Notes: a model not told the origin generated them from the letters alone. A stretch of 64,000 nucleotides of DNA from Clostridia bacterium (GCA_018433675.1 JAHDQS010000010.1:1-64000), one strand, 5' to 3'. Positions 1-9,693 are shown, counted from the stretch's first letter. Translations and numbers: made by a program.

Positions 1-2
1 AC

Positions 3-74
3 ACGGAACAATTAAACCGCATCGAGGAGAAAGTAAGTACCCACGAGGAAATTATATATAAGCGCATTAAGTAA
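3..74 (+). CDS. 3' end of an unidentified gene
   Basis: An open frame enters from the left edge and stops with TAA at 72-74, giving 23 residues that end in IIYKRIK. The tail is charged and helix-like. In Bacillus the gene before rpmE is rho, but this tail does not look like a Rho C-terminus, so I do not name it. A promoter follows, so rpmE is probably transcribed separately. Confidence 0.45.
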   Translation, partial: TEQLNRIEEKVSTHEEIIYKRIK

Positions 75-111
75 GAGGTCATTAAGACGCAAATTTTTCT
101 CCTGTGCCTTC

Positions 112-140
112 TTGCGCGTGATAAAAGTCTGTGGTATAAT
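112..140 (+). promoter_or_regulatory. sigma-A promoter of rpmE
   Basis: TTGCGC at 112-117 and a perfect TATAAT at 135-140 are separated by 17 bases. Transcription would start near 147, about 65 bases before the rpmE start codon. Confidence 0.7.
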
Positions 141-211
141 CATGCAATGTATGAGAAGCTGTGAGACTTCTGTAAGTCTCTGTGGTTATACGTGGGAAAG
201 AAGGTGAAAGC

Positions 212-412
212 ATGAAAGAAGGTATTCATCCAAAATATCAGAAGACCACGATTACTTGTGTTTGCGGTGCCTCCTTTGAGACCAGTTCTACAAAGGAGAA
301 CATGAGGGTTGAGATATGTTCAAACTGTCATCCTTTCTACACCGGCAAACAGCGTAATGTCTTCACCAAAGGTCGGGTTGAGAAGTTTAAATCAAAATAT
401 GGTCTTGAATAA
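212..412 (+). CDS. rpmE: 50S ribosomal protein bL31, zinc-binding type
   Basis: A 66-residue protein beginning [10 protein letters not shown], the standard bL31 start. An upstream in-frame ATG at 182 would add ten residues not seen in the family; the ATG at 212 has AAGGTG six bases before it. Four cysteines, a CVC pair at residues 16 and 18 and CSNC at 37-40, form the zinc site of the C+ type of L31, which sits at the subunit interface of the ribosome. It has its own promoter and a hairpin terminator and is followed by the prfA region, as in many Firmicutes. Confidence 0.95.
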   Translation: MKEGIHPKYQKTTITCVCGASFETSSTKENMRVEICSNCHPFYTGKQRNVFTKGRVEKFKSKYGLE

Positions 413-420
413 GGCTATTC

Positions 421-449
421 ATAGCAGAGCCCAGGCTCTGCTATATTTG
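421..449 (+). terminator. Rho-independent terminator after rpmE
   Basis: ATAGCAGAGCC at 421-431 pairs perfectly with GGCTCTGCTAT at 434-444, followed by a short T-rich run. It lies between rpmE and the next gene. Confidence 0.7.
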
Positions 450-465
450 TCATGACGGAAAGCGG

Positions 466-1353
466 GTGTTAAGCAAGTTGTCGGATACAACCTATGGCGG
501 TCAGGCGGTTATTGAAGGCGTCATGATGCGGGGGAAAAGGAACATGGCCATCGCCGTACGCAGGAAGCCGGACGAAATTGTCCTGGAATCCCGTCCGCTG
601 AATTCTGTTACGGAAAGATATAAAATTTTAAAGTGGCCCCTACTCAGGGGGTTTGTTGCCTTGTTGGAATCCCTGGTTATCGGTGTCAAGTCCCTTACCT
701 ATTCAGCCAACCAAGTTGTGGAGGGCGAGGGAGAAGGTGAAAGCATCAGCAATTGGGAGATGGCCCTGTCTGTGGTTTTTGCCATGACGATGGGGGTAGG
801 TCTTTTTTTCCTTTTGCCGGCAGGGCTGGCCCATCTGCTCAACGACTATGTCCAGACCCCCATTTGGCAGAATATTATTGAGGGTGTAATCAGGATAAGC
901 GTTTTTCTTCTATACATTTGGGGAATATCCTTGATGAAGGATATTCAGCGCGTTTTTCAATATCATGGGGCGGAGCATAAAACAATTTATGCTTACGAGG
1001 CCGGAGAAGAGCTTACACCTGAAAACGCTCGTAAGTACTCAACCCTTCATCCCAGGTGCGGAACGAGCTTTTTGCTGATCGTGATGGTGATAAGCATTCT
1101 GGTGTTTTCCCTGCTGGGAGAACAGACCCTCCTGGCACGGATGGTTTCACGGATAATCCTCTTGCCTCTGGTTGCCGGGATATCCTATGAATTCCTGAAG
1201 TTTGCCGGGAAAAACATTAAGAATCCGCTGATAAGGGTGTTGAGTACCCCGGGGTTGTGGCTGCAAAAACTAACTACCAGAGAGCCCGATGAGACCCAAC
1301 TCGAAGTGGCGATACAGGCCCTAAACCGGGTTTTGGAACTGGAACAAAATTAA
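466..1353 (+). CDS. DUF1385 (YqhQ-type) integral membrane protein
   Basis: 295 residues from a GTG start. The N-terminal segment [14 protein letters not shown] at about residues 10-23 is the hallmark of the DUF1385 family. Several hydrophobic segments follow (about residues 100-125, 137-160, 200-240), with the conserved polar stretch [10 protein letters not shown] near residue 165 between them. The family's biochemical role is not established; it is often found beside prfA and prmC in clostridia, as here. Eight bases separate it from the GTG that precedes prfA, so the genes are probably co-transcribed. Family assignment is firm, function open. Confidence 0.85.
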   Translation: MLSKLSDTTYGGQAVIEGVMMRGKRNMAIAVRRKPDEIVLESRPLNSVTERYKILKWPLLRGFVALLESLVIGVKSLTYSANQVVEGEGEGESISNWEMALSVVFAMTMGVGLFFLLPAGLAHLLNDYVQTPIWQNIIEGVIRISVFLLYIWGISLMKDIQRVFQYHGAEHKTIYAYEAGEELTPENARKYSTLHPRCGTSFLLIVMVISILVFSLLGEQTLLARMVSRIILLPLVAGISYEFLKFAGKNIKNPLIRVLSTPGLWLQKLTTREPDETQLEVAIQALNRVLELEQN

Positions 1354-1372
1354 ACCAGAGGTGTACAAAGAT

Positions 1373-2440
1373 ATGCTGGAAAGATTACAACGCCTGGAGG
1401 AACGCTACGATGAGCTAAGCAATTTGATCAGCGATCCGGAAATCATTAACAGGCAAAACGAATGGCAAAAGTATACGAAAGAACATGCGGAACTGATTGA
1501 GGTCGTTTCCGTTTATAGGGAATATAAAAGTGCTCAGGAAACAATAGAGGAAAACAAAGGCCTTCTGGAGGATAAGCAGGAAGAGGATTTCCGGGAGTTG
1601 GTCGTATCTGAGCTGGAGGAACTAAAGGAAAAGAAAAAGGTCCTTGAGGAGAAGATGCGTATCTTGCTGTTGCCCAGGGATCCCAATGATGAGAAAAACG
1701 TTGTCATTGAAATCCGCGGGGGTACAGGGGGAGAAGAGGCTGCTTTGTTTGCCGCCGACCTGCTGAAGATGTACAGCCGTTATGCGGAGAAAAAGAACTG
1801 GGCGGTTGAGATGCTGTCCTCCAATTATACGAATATCGGCGGGTTTAAAGAAGTAATCATCATCATCGAAGGCAAGGGAGCGTATAGCAGGCTAAAATTT
1901 GAAAGCGGCGTTCACCGGGTGCAGCGGATACCCGTTACCGAATCGGGGGGAAGGATCCATACTTCGGCAGCCACGGTGGCGGTAATGCCCGAGGCCGAGG
2001 AAGTAGATATCGATATCAGCCAAAACGACCTGAGAATCGATATTTTTTGCTCCAGCGGACCGGGAGGCCAATCTGTTAACACCACCCAATCGGCGGTCAG
2101 GATAACCCACGTGCCTACGGGAATAGTCGTTTCTTGCCAGGATGAAAAATCCCAGCACAAGAACAAGGATAAGGCGATGAAGGTGTTACGGGCGAGGCTT
2201 TTGGAAAAGGCTGAGGAGGAGCAGGCCGGAGAGCTGGCCAGTGCTCGTAAGATCATGGTGGGAAGCGGTGACCGCAGCGAGAGGATCAGGACATACAATT
2301 TTCCGCAAGGACGGGTCACCGATCATCGAATAGGGTTGACTTCATATCGGCTGGAGGAAGTTTTACAGGGAGAGCTTGATGAATTCATTGATGCCCTAAT
2401 CACATCTGATCAGGCAGAAAAATTAAAGAGGGTGGATTGA
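1373..2440 (+). CDS. prfA: peptide chain release factor 1
   Basis: RF1 recognises UAA and UAG stop codons and releases the finished peptide from the ribosome. The GGQ motif that reaches the peptidyl transferase centre is at residues 231-233 (nt 2063-2071), within a [15 protein letters not shown] stretch. From ATG 1373 the protein has 355 residues, normal for RF1. A GTG at 1361 would add four residues, but AGAGGTG at 1357-1363 is well placed for ATG 1373. The stop overlaps the start of prmC in TGATG. PrmC methylates the glutamine of the GGQ, so the coupling makes functional sense. Confidence 0.96.
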   Translation: MLERLQRLEERYDELSNLISDPEIINRQNEWQKYTKEHAELIEVVSVYREYKSAQETIEENKGLLEDKQEEDFRELVVSELEELKEKKKVLEEKMRILLLPRDPNDEKNVVIEIRGGTGGEEAALFAADLLKMYSRYAEKKNWAVEMLSSNYTNIGGFKEVIIIIEGKGAYSRLKFESGVHRVQRIPVTESGGRIHTSAATVAVMPEAEEVDIDISQNDLRIDIFCSSGPGGQSVNTTQSAVRITHVPTGIVVSCQDEKSQHKNKDKAMKVLRARLLEKAEEEQAGELASARKIMVGSGDRSERIRTYNFPQGRVTDHRIGLTSYRLEEVLQGELDEFIDALITSDQAEKLKRVD

Positions 2441-3321
2441 TGAATACCGCATATACGCCGCGAACTGGTAGAAAAGCCCTCCAGTGGGCGGCTTCTTTTT
2501 TGAGAGAACACGGACTTGCCGAAGAGACCGCCCTTTCGGAAGCCCGCGTCTTGTTAGCTTCTGTCCGGAAAAAGAGCCGGCTTGAGCTGGCATTGAGCCT
2601 TGATGAGCAATTAGGGCAGGAACACTGGGAGCAATATCTGCAGGCATTGAAGAGAAGGGCGGAGCGGGAACCCCTTCAATACATCTTAGGAACTTGGGAG
2701 TTTATGTCCTTGGAGTTGAAAATGAAGCCGGGGGTTTTTATTCCTCGCTGGGATACCGAGACTTTGGCGGAAGAAGTAATCAAAAGGTTGCAGGGCAGCA
2801 AGAAACCTCTGGTCTTGGATTTAGGAACGGGCAGCGGCGCTTTGGCCGTGAGCATTGCCTATTATTTACCGGAGTGTCAGGTGGAAGCGGTGGATATTTC
2901 ATCAAAAGCCTGTGAACTGGCCGGGGAAAATGCGAGAATACTGGGAGTAGGCGAACGCATATCCTTTTATTTAGGAGATCTTTTTGCCCCCCTGCCTCCG
3001 GGAAAGAGGTATGATATAATCGTTTCCAACCCACCATATATCAGTGAAGAGGAAATGACTGGTCTGCCGGAGGATGTGAAAAAGGAGCCGGTGTTGGCCT
3101 TGGCGGGGGGGACGGACGGACTTGACTTCTATCGTCGTATTGGGTTTGCCGCCCCGGAATTTTTAAAACCCGGCGGCAGCCTGTTGTTTGAAATAGGCTG
3201 GCAGCAGGCCGAGGATGTTGCCGGAATCTTAAAGAGCAGAGGATTTGAAGAAATCGAAATAATCAGGGATACCGCCGGAAAAAACAGAGTTGTGGCGGGA
3301 CGTTGCCCGGATAAAGAATAA
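2440..3321 (+). CDS. prmC: release factor glutamine N5-methyltransferase
   Basis: A 293-residue class I SAM methyltransferase. An N-terminal helical domain (about residues 1-75) is followed by the SAM site VLDLGTGSGALAVS near residue 125 and the catalytic NPPYI motif near residue 188, which binds the target glutamine amide. It methylates the GGQ glutamine of RF1 and RF2. The ATG at 2440 shares one base with the prfA stop, and a TTG just before is less likely. The overlap implies translational coupling with prfA. Confidence 0.95.
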   Translation: MNTAYTPRTGRKALQWAASFLREHGLAEETALSEARVLLASVRKKSRLELALSLDEQLGQEHWEQYLQALKRRAEREPLQYILGTWEFMSLELKMKPGVFIPRWDTETLAEEVIKRLQGSKKPLVLDLGTGSGALAVSIAYYLPECQVEAVDISSKACELAGENARILGVGERISFYLGDLFAPLPPGKRYDIIVSNPPYISEEEMTGLPEDVKKEPVLALAGGTDGLDFYRRIGFAAPEFLKPGGSLLFEIGWQQAEDVAGILKSRGFEEIEIIRDTAGKNRVVAGRCPDKE

Positions 3322-3360
3322 ATGGCAAAATGAAAAATGGGCGGAAAGGAAGAAAAGGGT

Positions 3361-4425
3361 TTGCAGACACAATGGTGGAAAATAGATACAGAAAAGCCGC
3401 AGGAACAATATATCCGGCGTGCTGCGGAAATTATCAGGGAAGGCGGATTGGTGGCCTTTCCCACGGAGACGGTATATGGGTTGGGAGCTCATGCTTTTTT
3501 GCCCCAAGCCCTGAAAAGAATATTTTCAGCCAAAGGACGGCCTCAGGATAATCCTCTGATCCTGCATGTTGCGGCGGTGGAAGAAGTGAAGGACCTTGCT
3601 GCTGATATCCCTTTGAAAGCCCAAGTGCTGATGGAAAGATTTTGGCCCGGTCCGTTAACCCTTATCCTGAAAAAGCTGCCCCACATTCCGGCGGAGGTGA
3701 CCGCTGGTTTGGAAACGGTAGCCCTGCGGATGCCCGAGCATAAAACGGCTTTGGCCTTAATCAAAGAGGCAGGGGTGCCCCTTGCCGCACCAAGTGCCAA
3801 CCGTTCCGGCTACCCCAGCCCCACTATGGCTGAGCATGTCTACGCGGATTTAAACGGTCGTATCGAGGCCATACTGGACAGCGGTCCCACGGGTTTAGGA
3901 CTGGAATCAACAATCCTTGATGTAACCCAGGAAACCCCGGTCATCTTGCGGCCGGGCGGGGTCACTCGGGAAGAGATAACAGAAACAGTAGGGGAAGTCA
4001 TTGCAGCTGAGTCCAAGTCCTTGGAATCACAAGAAATCCCCAAAGCGCCGGGGATGAAATACAAGCATTATTCACCAAAGGCAGAGGTCATCCTCATAGA
4101 AGGCAAAGTGGAAACCATCCTGCAGGCTGCCGCAAAAATCAGCGAGGGCTTAAGAAAAGAGGGAAAAAGGGTCGGGCTGCTGTTTACAGAGGATGTATGG
4201 AGGCAGGCGAAGGAGGAAACCCCGGTCAGCGGGGATTATCAAAAAAGCATCGGTGAACGCGAAAATCTGGCGAGCGTAGCTCATAATATTTACAGAGAAC
4301 TGCGGCAATGCGATGAATACGGCCTGGACGTTGTTTTGACCGAGACATACATAAGTGAAGGGTTAGGGTCAGCCCTGATGGATAGATTACTCAAATCGGC
4401 AGAACACAAGGTCGTTAAGGTATAA
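3361..4425 (+). CDS. ywlC: L-threonylcarbamoyladenylate synthase, Sua5/YwlC type
   Basis: It makes threonylcarbamoyl-AMP from threonine, bicarbonate and ATP, the first step of the t6A modification of tRNAs reading ANN codons. The YrdC domain opens with VAFPTETVYGLGA and carries KGRPQDNPL and the APSANRSG motif. A C-terminal Sua5 domain after about residue 230 (SPKAEVILIEG) makes this the long form rather than short TsaC. I chose TTG 3361, which gives a normal distance to the first motif; ATG 3337 would add eight residues. Its place after prmC matches B. subtilis. Confidence 0.92.
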   Translation: MQTQWWKIDTEKPQEQYIRRAAEIIREGGLVAFPTETVYGLGAHAFLPQALKRIFSAKGRPQDNPLILHVAAVEEVKDLAADIPLKAQVLMERFWPGPLTLILKKLPHIPAEVTAGLETVALRMPEHKTALALIKEAGVPLAAPSANRSGYPSPTMAEHVYADLNGRIEAILDSGPTGLGLESTILDVTQETPVILRPGGVTREEITETVGEVIAAESKSLESQEIPKAPGMKYKHYSPKAEVILIEGKVETILQAAAKISEGLRKEGKRVGLLFTEDVWRQAKEETPVSGDYQKSIGERENLASVAHNIYRELRQCDEYGLDVVLTETYISEGLGSALMDRLLKSAEHKVVKV

Positions 4426-4448
4426 GATGTGAGGTGCAAGGAGGAATT

Positions 4449-4997
4449 ATGGATTATTCTGCGGTATTATTGGTTTCAGTGGCATTGGGGATAGATGCTT
4501 TTTCTGTTGCGGTCTGTCTTGGGTTATCCGGCGGGGCAGGACGCAGGGAGATGTTTCTGGTCCCTGCTACCGTGGCGTTGTTTCATGTTTTCATGCCTCT
4601 TGCGGGCTTGAATATGGGGGCCTATTTGGGCAAAATCGCCGGGCCGGTGGCGGGTACGATCGGAGCTTTGGTATTGATCGGTATCGGTTTGAGTATGATT
4701 TGGGACTACCTTAAAAAGGCAAAGGGCGAGTGCGGCGTTAATATCAATATCTCCGGTTTGCCGGCCTTGCTGGCCATGGCAGCCAGTGTCAGCTTGGACG
4801 CCCTGACTGTGGGTATCGGTCTGGGTACGCTGAAAGTAGATTTAGTTTTGACCGTGTTGTCTATGGGGATCATTGCGGGGCTGATGACCGTAACAGGCCT
4901 ACTTTTCGGCGGAAGGCTCGGGAAAACCTTTGGGGAAAAAGCGGGGCTGGCCGGTGGAATAATTCTTGCCGTGATAGGTATAAAACTATTATTATAG
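4449..4997 (+). CDS. mntP: manganese exporter MntP
   Basis: 182 residues with six membrane segments in two repeated halves. The first half contains ALGIDAFSVAVCLGL and the second VSLDALTVGIGLGT; both carry the membrane-embedded aspartates typical of MntP (former DUF204/YebN). The family exports Mn2+. AAGGAGG at 4438-4444 lies four bases before ATG 4449; an upstream GTG at 4434 is less likely. The gap to the preceding gene is 23 bases, too short for a yybP-ykoY manganese riboswitch, so it is probably transcribed with its neighbours. Confidence 0.92.
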   Translation: MDYSAVLLVSVALGIDAFSVAVCLGLSGGAGRREMFLVPATVALFHVFMPLAGLNMGAYLGKIAGPVAGTIGALVLIGIGLSMIWDYLKKAKGECGVNINISGLPALLAMAASVSLDALTVGIGLGTLKVDLVLTVLSMGIIAGLMTVTGLLFGGRLGKTFGEKAGLAGGIILAVIGIKLLL

Positions 4998-5036
4998 AAA
5001 AGGGAATACAGATTCTCGCGAAAATAGGGAGGGCGC

Positions 5037-5759
5037 ATGACGGAAAAGAAAACCATCACCCTTTTGTTTGTATGTACGGGCAATACTTGTCGCAGTTCAA
5101 TGGCAGAGGCAATAGCCCGGGATTATCTTTCAAGAAGGAGCAATAGCAGCAGAAGAATAAGGATAATATCAGCCGGTACAGGCGCTGTCGATAATGAACC
5201 GGCTTCTTTGCATGCCAAAACGGTTATGAATGAGTTGGGCATTGATTTAGCCGGGCATCGTGCCAGAAAGCTGACACCGGCGCTGGTTGAAGAGGCCGAT
5301 TTGATTCTCGTCATGACCGAAAGGCACAAGGAGCATATTGAACGGATCGAAGAAAAGGCCCGGGGGAAGGTCTACCTTCTTAAGGAATATGTAGAGCCGG
5401 ACAAGAATTTAAAGGAGTTGACGGAGGAAGCCACCCGTATTTACGAGAGGATCGACAACAAGAAAAAGAACTATTACAAGGTACACCAAAAAGAGCTTGA
5501 AGCGCTGCAGCAGCGGAGAAGAAAATTGCTGACACAGCTTAAGGAAGTAGAAGGAGAACTGCTGGAATGGGAAAACAGATTGGCCGGTATCATCACAGAT
5601 GATGCGGAAGGTCTGCAGGGGGTCGAAAAACAGTTGGCAGAACGAGATGTGCTGGATCCCTTCGGCAAACCGATGGAGTACTACCGGGTCTGTGCCGAGG
5701 AATTGCTCTTGTATATCAGGAAGGCTTTGGACAAGCTTTTGAACAGTGGTGGAACATAA
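5037..5759 (+). CDS. ywlE: YwlE-type protein-arginine phosphatase with a long insertion
   Basis: A low-molecular-weight phosphatase. The P-loop CTGNTCRS starts at C13 and has threonine (T17) where protein-arginine phosphatases differ from tyrosine phosphatases, so the substrate is probably phosphoarginine. The general acid lies in LDPFGKPMEYY (D207). Usual members are about 150 residues and join LKEYV to DVLDPFG by about five residues; here the two are separated by residues 120-203, mostly charged and helix-forming (RRRKLLTQLKEVEGELLEWE), most likely a coiled coil. Reading frame and catalytic residues are intact, so this is an elaborated enzyme, not a broken one. It lies between mntP and rpiB as in B. 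subtilis. Confidence 0.88.
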   Translation: MTEKKTITLLFVCTGNTCRSSMAEAIARDYLSRRSNSSRRIRIISAGTGAVDNEPASLHAKTVMNELGIDLAGHRARKLTPALVEEADLILVMTERHKEHIERIEEKARGKVYLLKEYVEPDKNLKELTEEATRIYERIDNKKKNYYKVHQKELEALQQRRRKLLTQLKEVEGELLEWENRLAGIITDDAEGLQGVEKQLAERDVLDPFGKPMEYYRVCAEELLLYIRKALDKLLNSGGT

Positions 5760-5832
5760 GAGGAAAATACCGTTTTGCGGCAGGGACAAATATGATAGAA
5801 TTAGTAATTATGATAGGGCAGGAGTGGTAGCG

Positions 5833-6270
5833 GTGAAGATTGCAATAGGCTCGGATCACGGCGGATATAACCTCAAGGAAGAGGTCAGAGGGTGGTTGGA
5901 GGGAAACGGCTATGAAACAGAAGATTTTGGCACATTTAGTCCGTCTTCCTGCGATTACCCGGATATAGCCTTTGCCGTGGCTAAGGCTGTGGCGGAGGGA
6001 CGAATGGAAAAAGGCATCCTGATTTGCGGCACGGGAATAGGTATGAGCATAGCTGCCAATAAAGTTCCCGGCGTGCGTGCGGCCTTATGCGGTGACACCT
6101 TTTCCGCCAGGGCGGCCCGGGAGCATAATGATGCGAATGTCCTGGCTTTGGGAGAACGGGTCACAGGCAGAGGTTTAGCGTTAGAGATAGTTAAGGTCTG
6201 GATTGACAGTAAGTTTTCCGGAGGACGCCATCAAAAAAGAGTGGAAAAACTCATGAGTATTGAGAAATGA
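5833..6270 (+). CDS. rpiB: ribose-5-phosphate isomerase B
   Basis: It interconverts ribose-5-phosphate and ribulose-5-phosphate in the pentose phosphate pathway. The 145-residue protein begins MKIAIGSDHGGYNLKEE, and the catalytic cysteine C65 is in GILICGTGIGMSIAANK. The GTG at 5833 has GGAG ten bases before it and matches the family start; the frame is open further upstream, but that stretch has no family similarity. It precedes glyA, as in B. subtilis (ywlF). Confidence 0.95.
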   Translation: MKIAIGSDHGGYNLKEEVRGWLEGNGYETEDFGTFSPSSCDYPDIAFAVAKAVAEGRMEKGILICGTGIGMSIAANKVPGVRAALCGDTFSARAAREHNDANVLALGERVTGRGLALEIVKVWIDSKFSGGRHQKRVEKLMSIEK

Positions 6271-6317
6271 AAGATATATAAATAAAACATAAATGCGGAA
6301 ACTAGGAGGATGCGGAA

Positions 6318-7568
6318 ATGGATTACATCGAAAAATATGTTAAGGCGGTTGACCCGGAAATAGCAGAGTATATTGCCTGCGAGGAAAAAAGGCAGTTTGA
6401 CAAAATAGAGCTGATAGCTTCCGAAAATTTTGTCAGCCGGGCAGTTATGGCAGCTCAGGGTTCAGTTCTGACTAACAAGTATGCCGAGGGTTATCCCCAA
6501 AAAAGGTATTACGGTGGCTGCGAATGGGTTGATGAAGTAGAAGAACTGGCACGTACTCGGGCCAAAGAAGTTTTTGGTGCCGAACATGCTAATGTCCAGT
6601 CCCATTCCGGTGCACAGGCTAATATGGCCGTATATTTTGCTTTCCTGAAGCCGGGGGATATGATATTAGGAATGAACCTGGCCCATGGCGGGCACCTGAC
6701 CCATGGGAGCCCAGTCAATCTTTCCGGGAAATACTATAACGTTATTCCTTACGGTGTTGATCAAAAGACGGAGTTCATCGATTATGACGAAATGCGGGTA
6801 CTGGCCAAAGAAAACCGGCCCCGTATAATCGTGGCCGGGGCCAGCGCCTATCCGCGCATTATCGATTTTGCCAAAATATCCGAGATTGCCAAAGAAGTAG
6901 GGGCTTTATTCATGGTAGACATGGCGCATATTGCGGGACTGGTAGCGACAGGGCTGCATCCCAACCCGGTTTTGTATGCGGATGTGGTCACTACTACAAC
7001 CCATAAGACCTTGAGAGGACCCAGGGGAGGCATGATTCTTTGCAAGGAACGTTACGCGAAAGACATTGATAAGGCAGTTTTCCCGGGAACTCAAGGAGGG
7101 CCCTTGATGCACGTAATCGCCGCCAAAGCGGTTGCCCTGAAGGAGGCCATGCTGCCGAATTTCAAAGCATATCAGGAACAGATCGTCAAAAATGCTCATG
7201 CCCTAGCCCAAGCTTTGACGGAGAAAGGTTTCCGTTTAGTCTCAGGTGGCACCGACAACCACTTGCTGCTAGTCGATTTGCGTAATAAAGAAATCACAGG
7301 GAAGGAAGCCGAAGCATTGCTGGATGAGGCAGGAGTAACAGTGAATAAAAACGCCATACCCTTTGACCCGCAAAGCCCCTTTATTACCAGTGGAATCAGG
7401 ATAGGTACACCGGCCGTGACCTCCCGGGGGATGAAGGAAGAAGAAATGCGCAAGATTGCGGAAATAATTGATCTTTTGATAACGGGACGTTCCGAAAAGA
7501 GCCAAAAGGAAAAAGCGGTTGTAGCCGTAAAAGAACTGACGAGAAGCTTTCCTCTCGATGTGGAATAA
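6318..7568 (+). CDS. glyA: serine hydroxymethyltransferase
   Basis: A PLP enzyme that converts serine and tetrahydrofolate to glycine and methylene-tetrahydrofolate, the main one-carbon source for thymidylate and purines. 416 residues, full length. The PLP lysine is K230 in [14 protein letters not shown], and LIASENF and [13 protein letters not shown] near the N-terminus are classic. ATG 6318 follows AGGAGG closely. The next gene is a dCMP deaminase, a pyrimidine-nucleotide link. Confidence 0.97.
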   Translation: MDYIEKYVKAVDPEIAEYIACEEKRQFDKIELIASENFVSRAVMAAQGSVLTNKYAEGYPQKRYYGGCEWVDEVEELARTRAKEVFGAEHANVQSHSGAQANMAVYFAFLKPGDMILGMNLAHGGHLTHGSPVNLSGKYYNVIPYGVDQKTEFIDYDEMRVLAKENRPRIIVAGASAYPRIIDFAKISEIAKEVGALFMVDMAHIAGLVATGLHPNPVLYADVVTTTTHKTLRGPRGGMILCKERYAKDIDKAVFPGTQGGPLMHVIAAKAVALKEAMLPNFKAYQEQIVKNAHALAQALTEKGFRLVSGGTDNHLLLVDLRNKEITGKEAEALLDEAGVTVNKNAIPFDPQSPFITSGIRIGTPAVTSRGMKEEEMRKIAEIIDLLITGRSEKSQKEKAVVAVKELTRSFPLDVE

Positions 7569-7615
7569 GGATATAGTAAGGTTAAAGAGAAAAAAGACCG
7601 AGGGGTGGGGATGAG

Positions 7616-8077
7616 ATGCGTCCTTCCTGGGACGATTACTTCATGGAAATAGCATTTCTGGTGGCGACACGTTCGACCTGTCTGCGCCGTCAGGTGGGAG
7701 CCATCATTGTCAAGGACAAGCATATCATTGCTACCGGATATAACGGGGCGCCTTCGGGGCTTTTGCACTGTGCGGAGACCGGTTGTCTGCGGGAAAAGCT
7801 GGGCATTGCTCCCGGCGAAAGGCATGAGCTGTGCAGGGGACTGCATGCTGAGCAGAATGCCATTATTCAGAGTGCCGTACACGGGGTGAGTATAGCCGAA
7901 GGAACCCTGTACGCCACGACCCAGCCCTGTGTGCTTTGCAGCAAAATGCTGATCAATGCAGGGATTAAGAGGATTGTATTTTCCGGTTCCTATCCCGATG
8001 AGCTGTCTCTTGATTTACTGCGGGAGGCACAAGTTGAATTGTGTCCCTGGTCAAAAAGGGAGGAGATGGAGCAGTGA
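7616..8077 (+). CDS. comEB: deoxycytidylate deaminase, ComEB type
   Basis: It deaminates dCMP to dUMP, feeding thymidylate synthesis. 153 residues. The zinc site is H77-A-E79 plus C105 and C108 (PCVLC), with QVGAIIVKD and GYNGAPSG as further family motifs. Extra cysteine/histidine pairs (H51, C52, C57, C73) resemble the structural zinc site of dCMP deaminases. Its last codons overlap the next gene, so the two are translationally coupled. Confidence 0.93.
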   Translation: MRPSWDDYFMEIAFLVATRSTCLRRQVGAIIVKDKHIIATGYNGAPSGLLHCAETGCLREKLGIAPGERHELCRGLHAEQNAIIQSAVHGVSIAEGTLYATTQPCVLCSKMLINAGIKRIVFSGSYPDELSLDLLREAQVELCPWSKREEMEQ

Positions 8078-8382
8078 GACAGAAAATTATAGCCCTGCCC
8101 AGGCTTAATAAGCTTTCCCCCACCATGGAATCCACGGCCTTAAAACTCATGGAAGAGGCCGGGGAATTGGCCCAGGCAATCGGGAAATACAGGGGATTGA
8201 ATGGGGAGCCTGTTGAGCGTGAGGAGTCTCAAGTAATTGAATGTATTGTCGATGAGCTCCTGGATGTGGCTCAGACTGCCGTTTCCATGATGTTTGTGCT
8301 GGAGGAGCAGTACCGGGTAGATATTGAAGACGCCGTTTGTCGGCACGTGGAAAAGTTGAAGAATAAAGGGTATTTGGCATGA
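8074..8382 (+). CDS. MazG-like nucleotide pyrophosphohydrolase
   Basis: 102 residues from the GTG at 8074, preceded by AGGGAGGAG and overlapping the comEB stop. The all-alpha MazG fold is indicated by [16 protein letters not shown] and [15 protein letters not shown], which carry the paired acidic residues that bind magnesium. Such enzymes remove pyrophosphate from non-canonical or excess NTPs; the exact substrate cannot be read. Its end overlaps the start of wecB (ATGATG), giving a three-gene overlapping chain comEB-MazG-wecB. Confidence 0.82.
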   Translation: MRQKIIALPRLNKLSPTMESTALKLMEEAGELAQAIGKYRGLNGEPVEREESQVIECIVDELLDVAQTAVSMMFVLEEQYRVDIEDAVCRHVEKLKNKGYLA

Positions 8383-9536
8383 TGGTTGAGAAAAAGAACG
8401 TACTCACAATATTTGGGACGAGACCTGAGGCTATTAAAATGGCGCCACTGGTGCTGGCACTGCGGGAAGATCCCCGGATCAACTGCCGGGTTGCCGTTAC
8501 CGCCCAGCATCGTGAGATGTTGGATCAGGTCTTGGAGCTGTTTGGCATAGTCCCGGATTACGATTTGGATATCATGAGGGCGGGGCAAACGCTGCACGAT
8601 ATCACTTCCCGGGCCCTGCTGGGGCTGCGGGATGTTCTGTGGAAGGACAAGCCTGACATGGTTCTTGTTCATGGTGATACCACCACCACATTTGTGGGAG
8701 CCCTGGCCGCCTATTATCAGCAAATAGAGGTTGGTCACGTTGAAGCGGGACTGCGCTCAGGCGATAAATATTCTCCTTTCCCCGAGGAAATGAACAGGCG
8801 TTTGGCTGGGATGCTTGGTGATTTGCATTTTTCCCCGACCATGTCTTCCCGAGAGAACCTGTTGCGGGAAGGAAGAGAAGAAGAAAAAATTTTCGTTACC
8901 GGAAATACGGTGATAGATGCTCTTCTTAAAGCGGTACAAGCCGATTATATTTTTCAGGAAGAGGCCTTAAACAGGTTGGATTTTGACCGCAAAAGGATTA
9001 TTGTTGTGACAACCCATCGTCGCGAGAATTTAGGCGAAGCCATGCGGCAAATGTACCTGGCAATGAAAGACATTGTCCGGGAGTTTTCTGATGTTGAACT
9101 GGTCTTTCCGGTCCATAAGAATCCGGCGGTAAGGAAGGTTGCCTCAGAGGTGCTGGGTGATAGTGAACGGGTGAGCCTGGTTGAGCCCCTTGATTATGAA
9201 CCCTTTGCGAACCTGATGAGCAAGTCTCATCTTATTCTTACCGATTCCGGCGGTCTGCAGGAAGAGGCGCCTGCCCTGGGGAAACCGGTGCTTGTACTGA
9301 GAGAAAATACAGAACGCCCTGAGGCGGTCGAGGCCGGAACCGTGAAACTGGTGGGAACAAAAAGGGAGGACGTTTACAGAGCGACCCATGAACTTTTGCG
9401 GGATGAGAGTAAATACCTGGCGATGGCACAGGCCGTGAATCCGTACGGCGACGGTCACGCCAGTGAACGAATAGTTCAGGCCCTCTACTATCATTGGGGA
9501 TGGAAAGAGGACAAACCACTGCCATTTATTCCTTAA
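8379..9536 (+). CDS. wecB: UDP-N-acetylglucosamine 2-epimerase, non-hydrolysing
   Basis: It converts UDP-GlcNAc to UDP-ManNAc, the donor for the linkage unit of wall teichoic or secondary wall polymers (MnaA in Bacillus). 385 residues with the two-domain GT-B-like fold: TIFGTRPEAIKMAPL at the start, VHGDTTTTF, HVEAGLRSGD, TTHRRENLG, and TDSGGLQEEAP near the C-terminus. ATG 8379 and ATG 8382 are both possible. It supplies the sugar for the TagA-type enzyme at 27764. A large palindrome after it probably ends the operon. Confidence 0.95.
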   Translation: MMVEKKNVLTIFGTRPEAIKMAPLVLALREDPRINCRVAVTAQHREMLDQVLELFGIVPDYDLDIMRAGQTLHDITSRALLGLRDVLWKDKPDMVLVHGDTTTTFVGALAAYYQQIEVGHVEAGLRSGDKYSPFPEEMNRRLAGMLGDLHFSPTMSSRENLLREGREEEKIFVTGNTVIDALLKAVQADYIFQEEALNRLDFDRKRIIVVTTHRRENLGEAMRQMYLAMKDIVREFSDVELVFPVHKNPAVRKVASEVLGDSERVSLVEPLDYEPFANLMSKSHLILTDSGGLQEEAPALGKPVLVLRENTERPEAVEAGTVKLVGTKREDVYRATHELLRDESKYLAMAQAVNPYGDGHASERIVQALYYHWGWKEDKPLPFIP

Positions 9537-9645
9537 ATTAACAAGAGAAAATCGGCCTGAATAGAGAAAAATATTGACTAAATAGCAGGAAAATAAGCTT
9601 TCTTGCAGAATAGAATTATAAGATTGCTTAATTTATAGCAATTAA

Positions 9646-9693
9646 CCTAAAACAAATGCGCCGCAGATATATCTGCGGTGCATTTGTTTTAGG
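9646..9693. repeat. 48-bp near-perfect palindrome, probable terminator
   Basis: Positions 9646-9669 are the reverse complement of 9670-9693 except for one G-T wobble, a 24-bp stem with practically no loop. It lies in the 294-base gap between wecB and ywmB. T-rich sequence follows after 9727 rather than directly. It could be a bidirectional terminator, a small mobile remnant or an extrudable palindrome. The rest of the gap is AT-rich and shows nothing else I can name. Confidence 0.6.

Noticed and set aside
4426-4448. Manganese riboswitch (yybP-ykoY) before mntP
   Set aside because: Only 23 bases separate mntP from the preceding gene, too few for the element.
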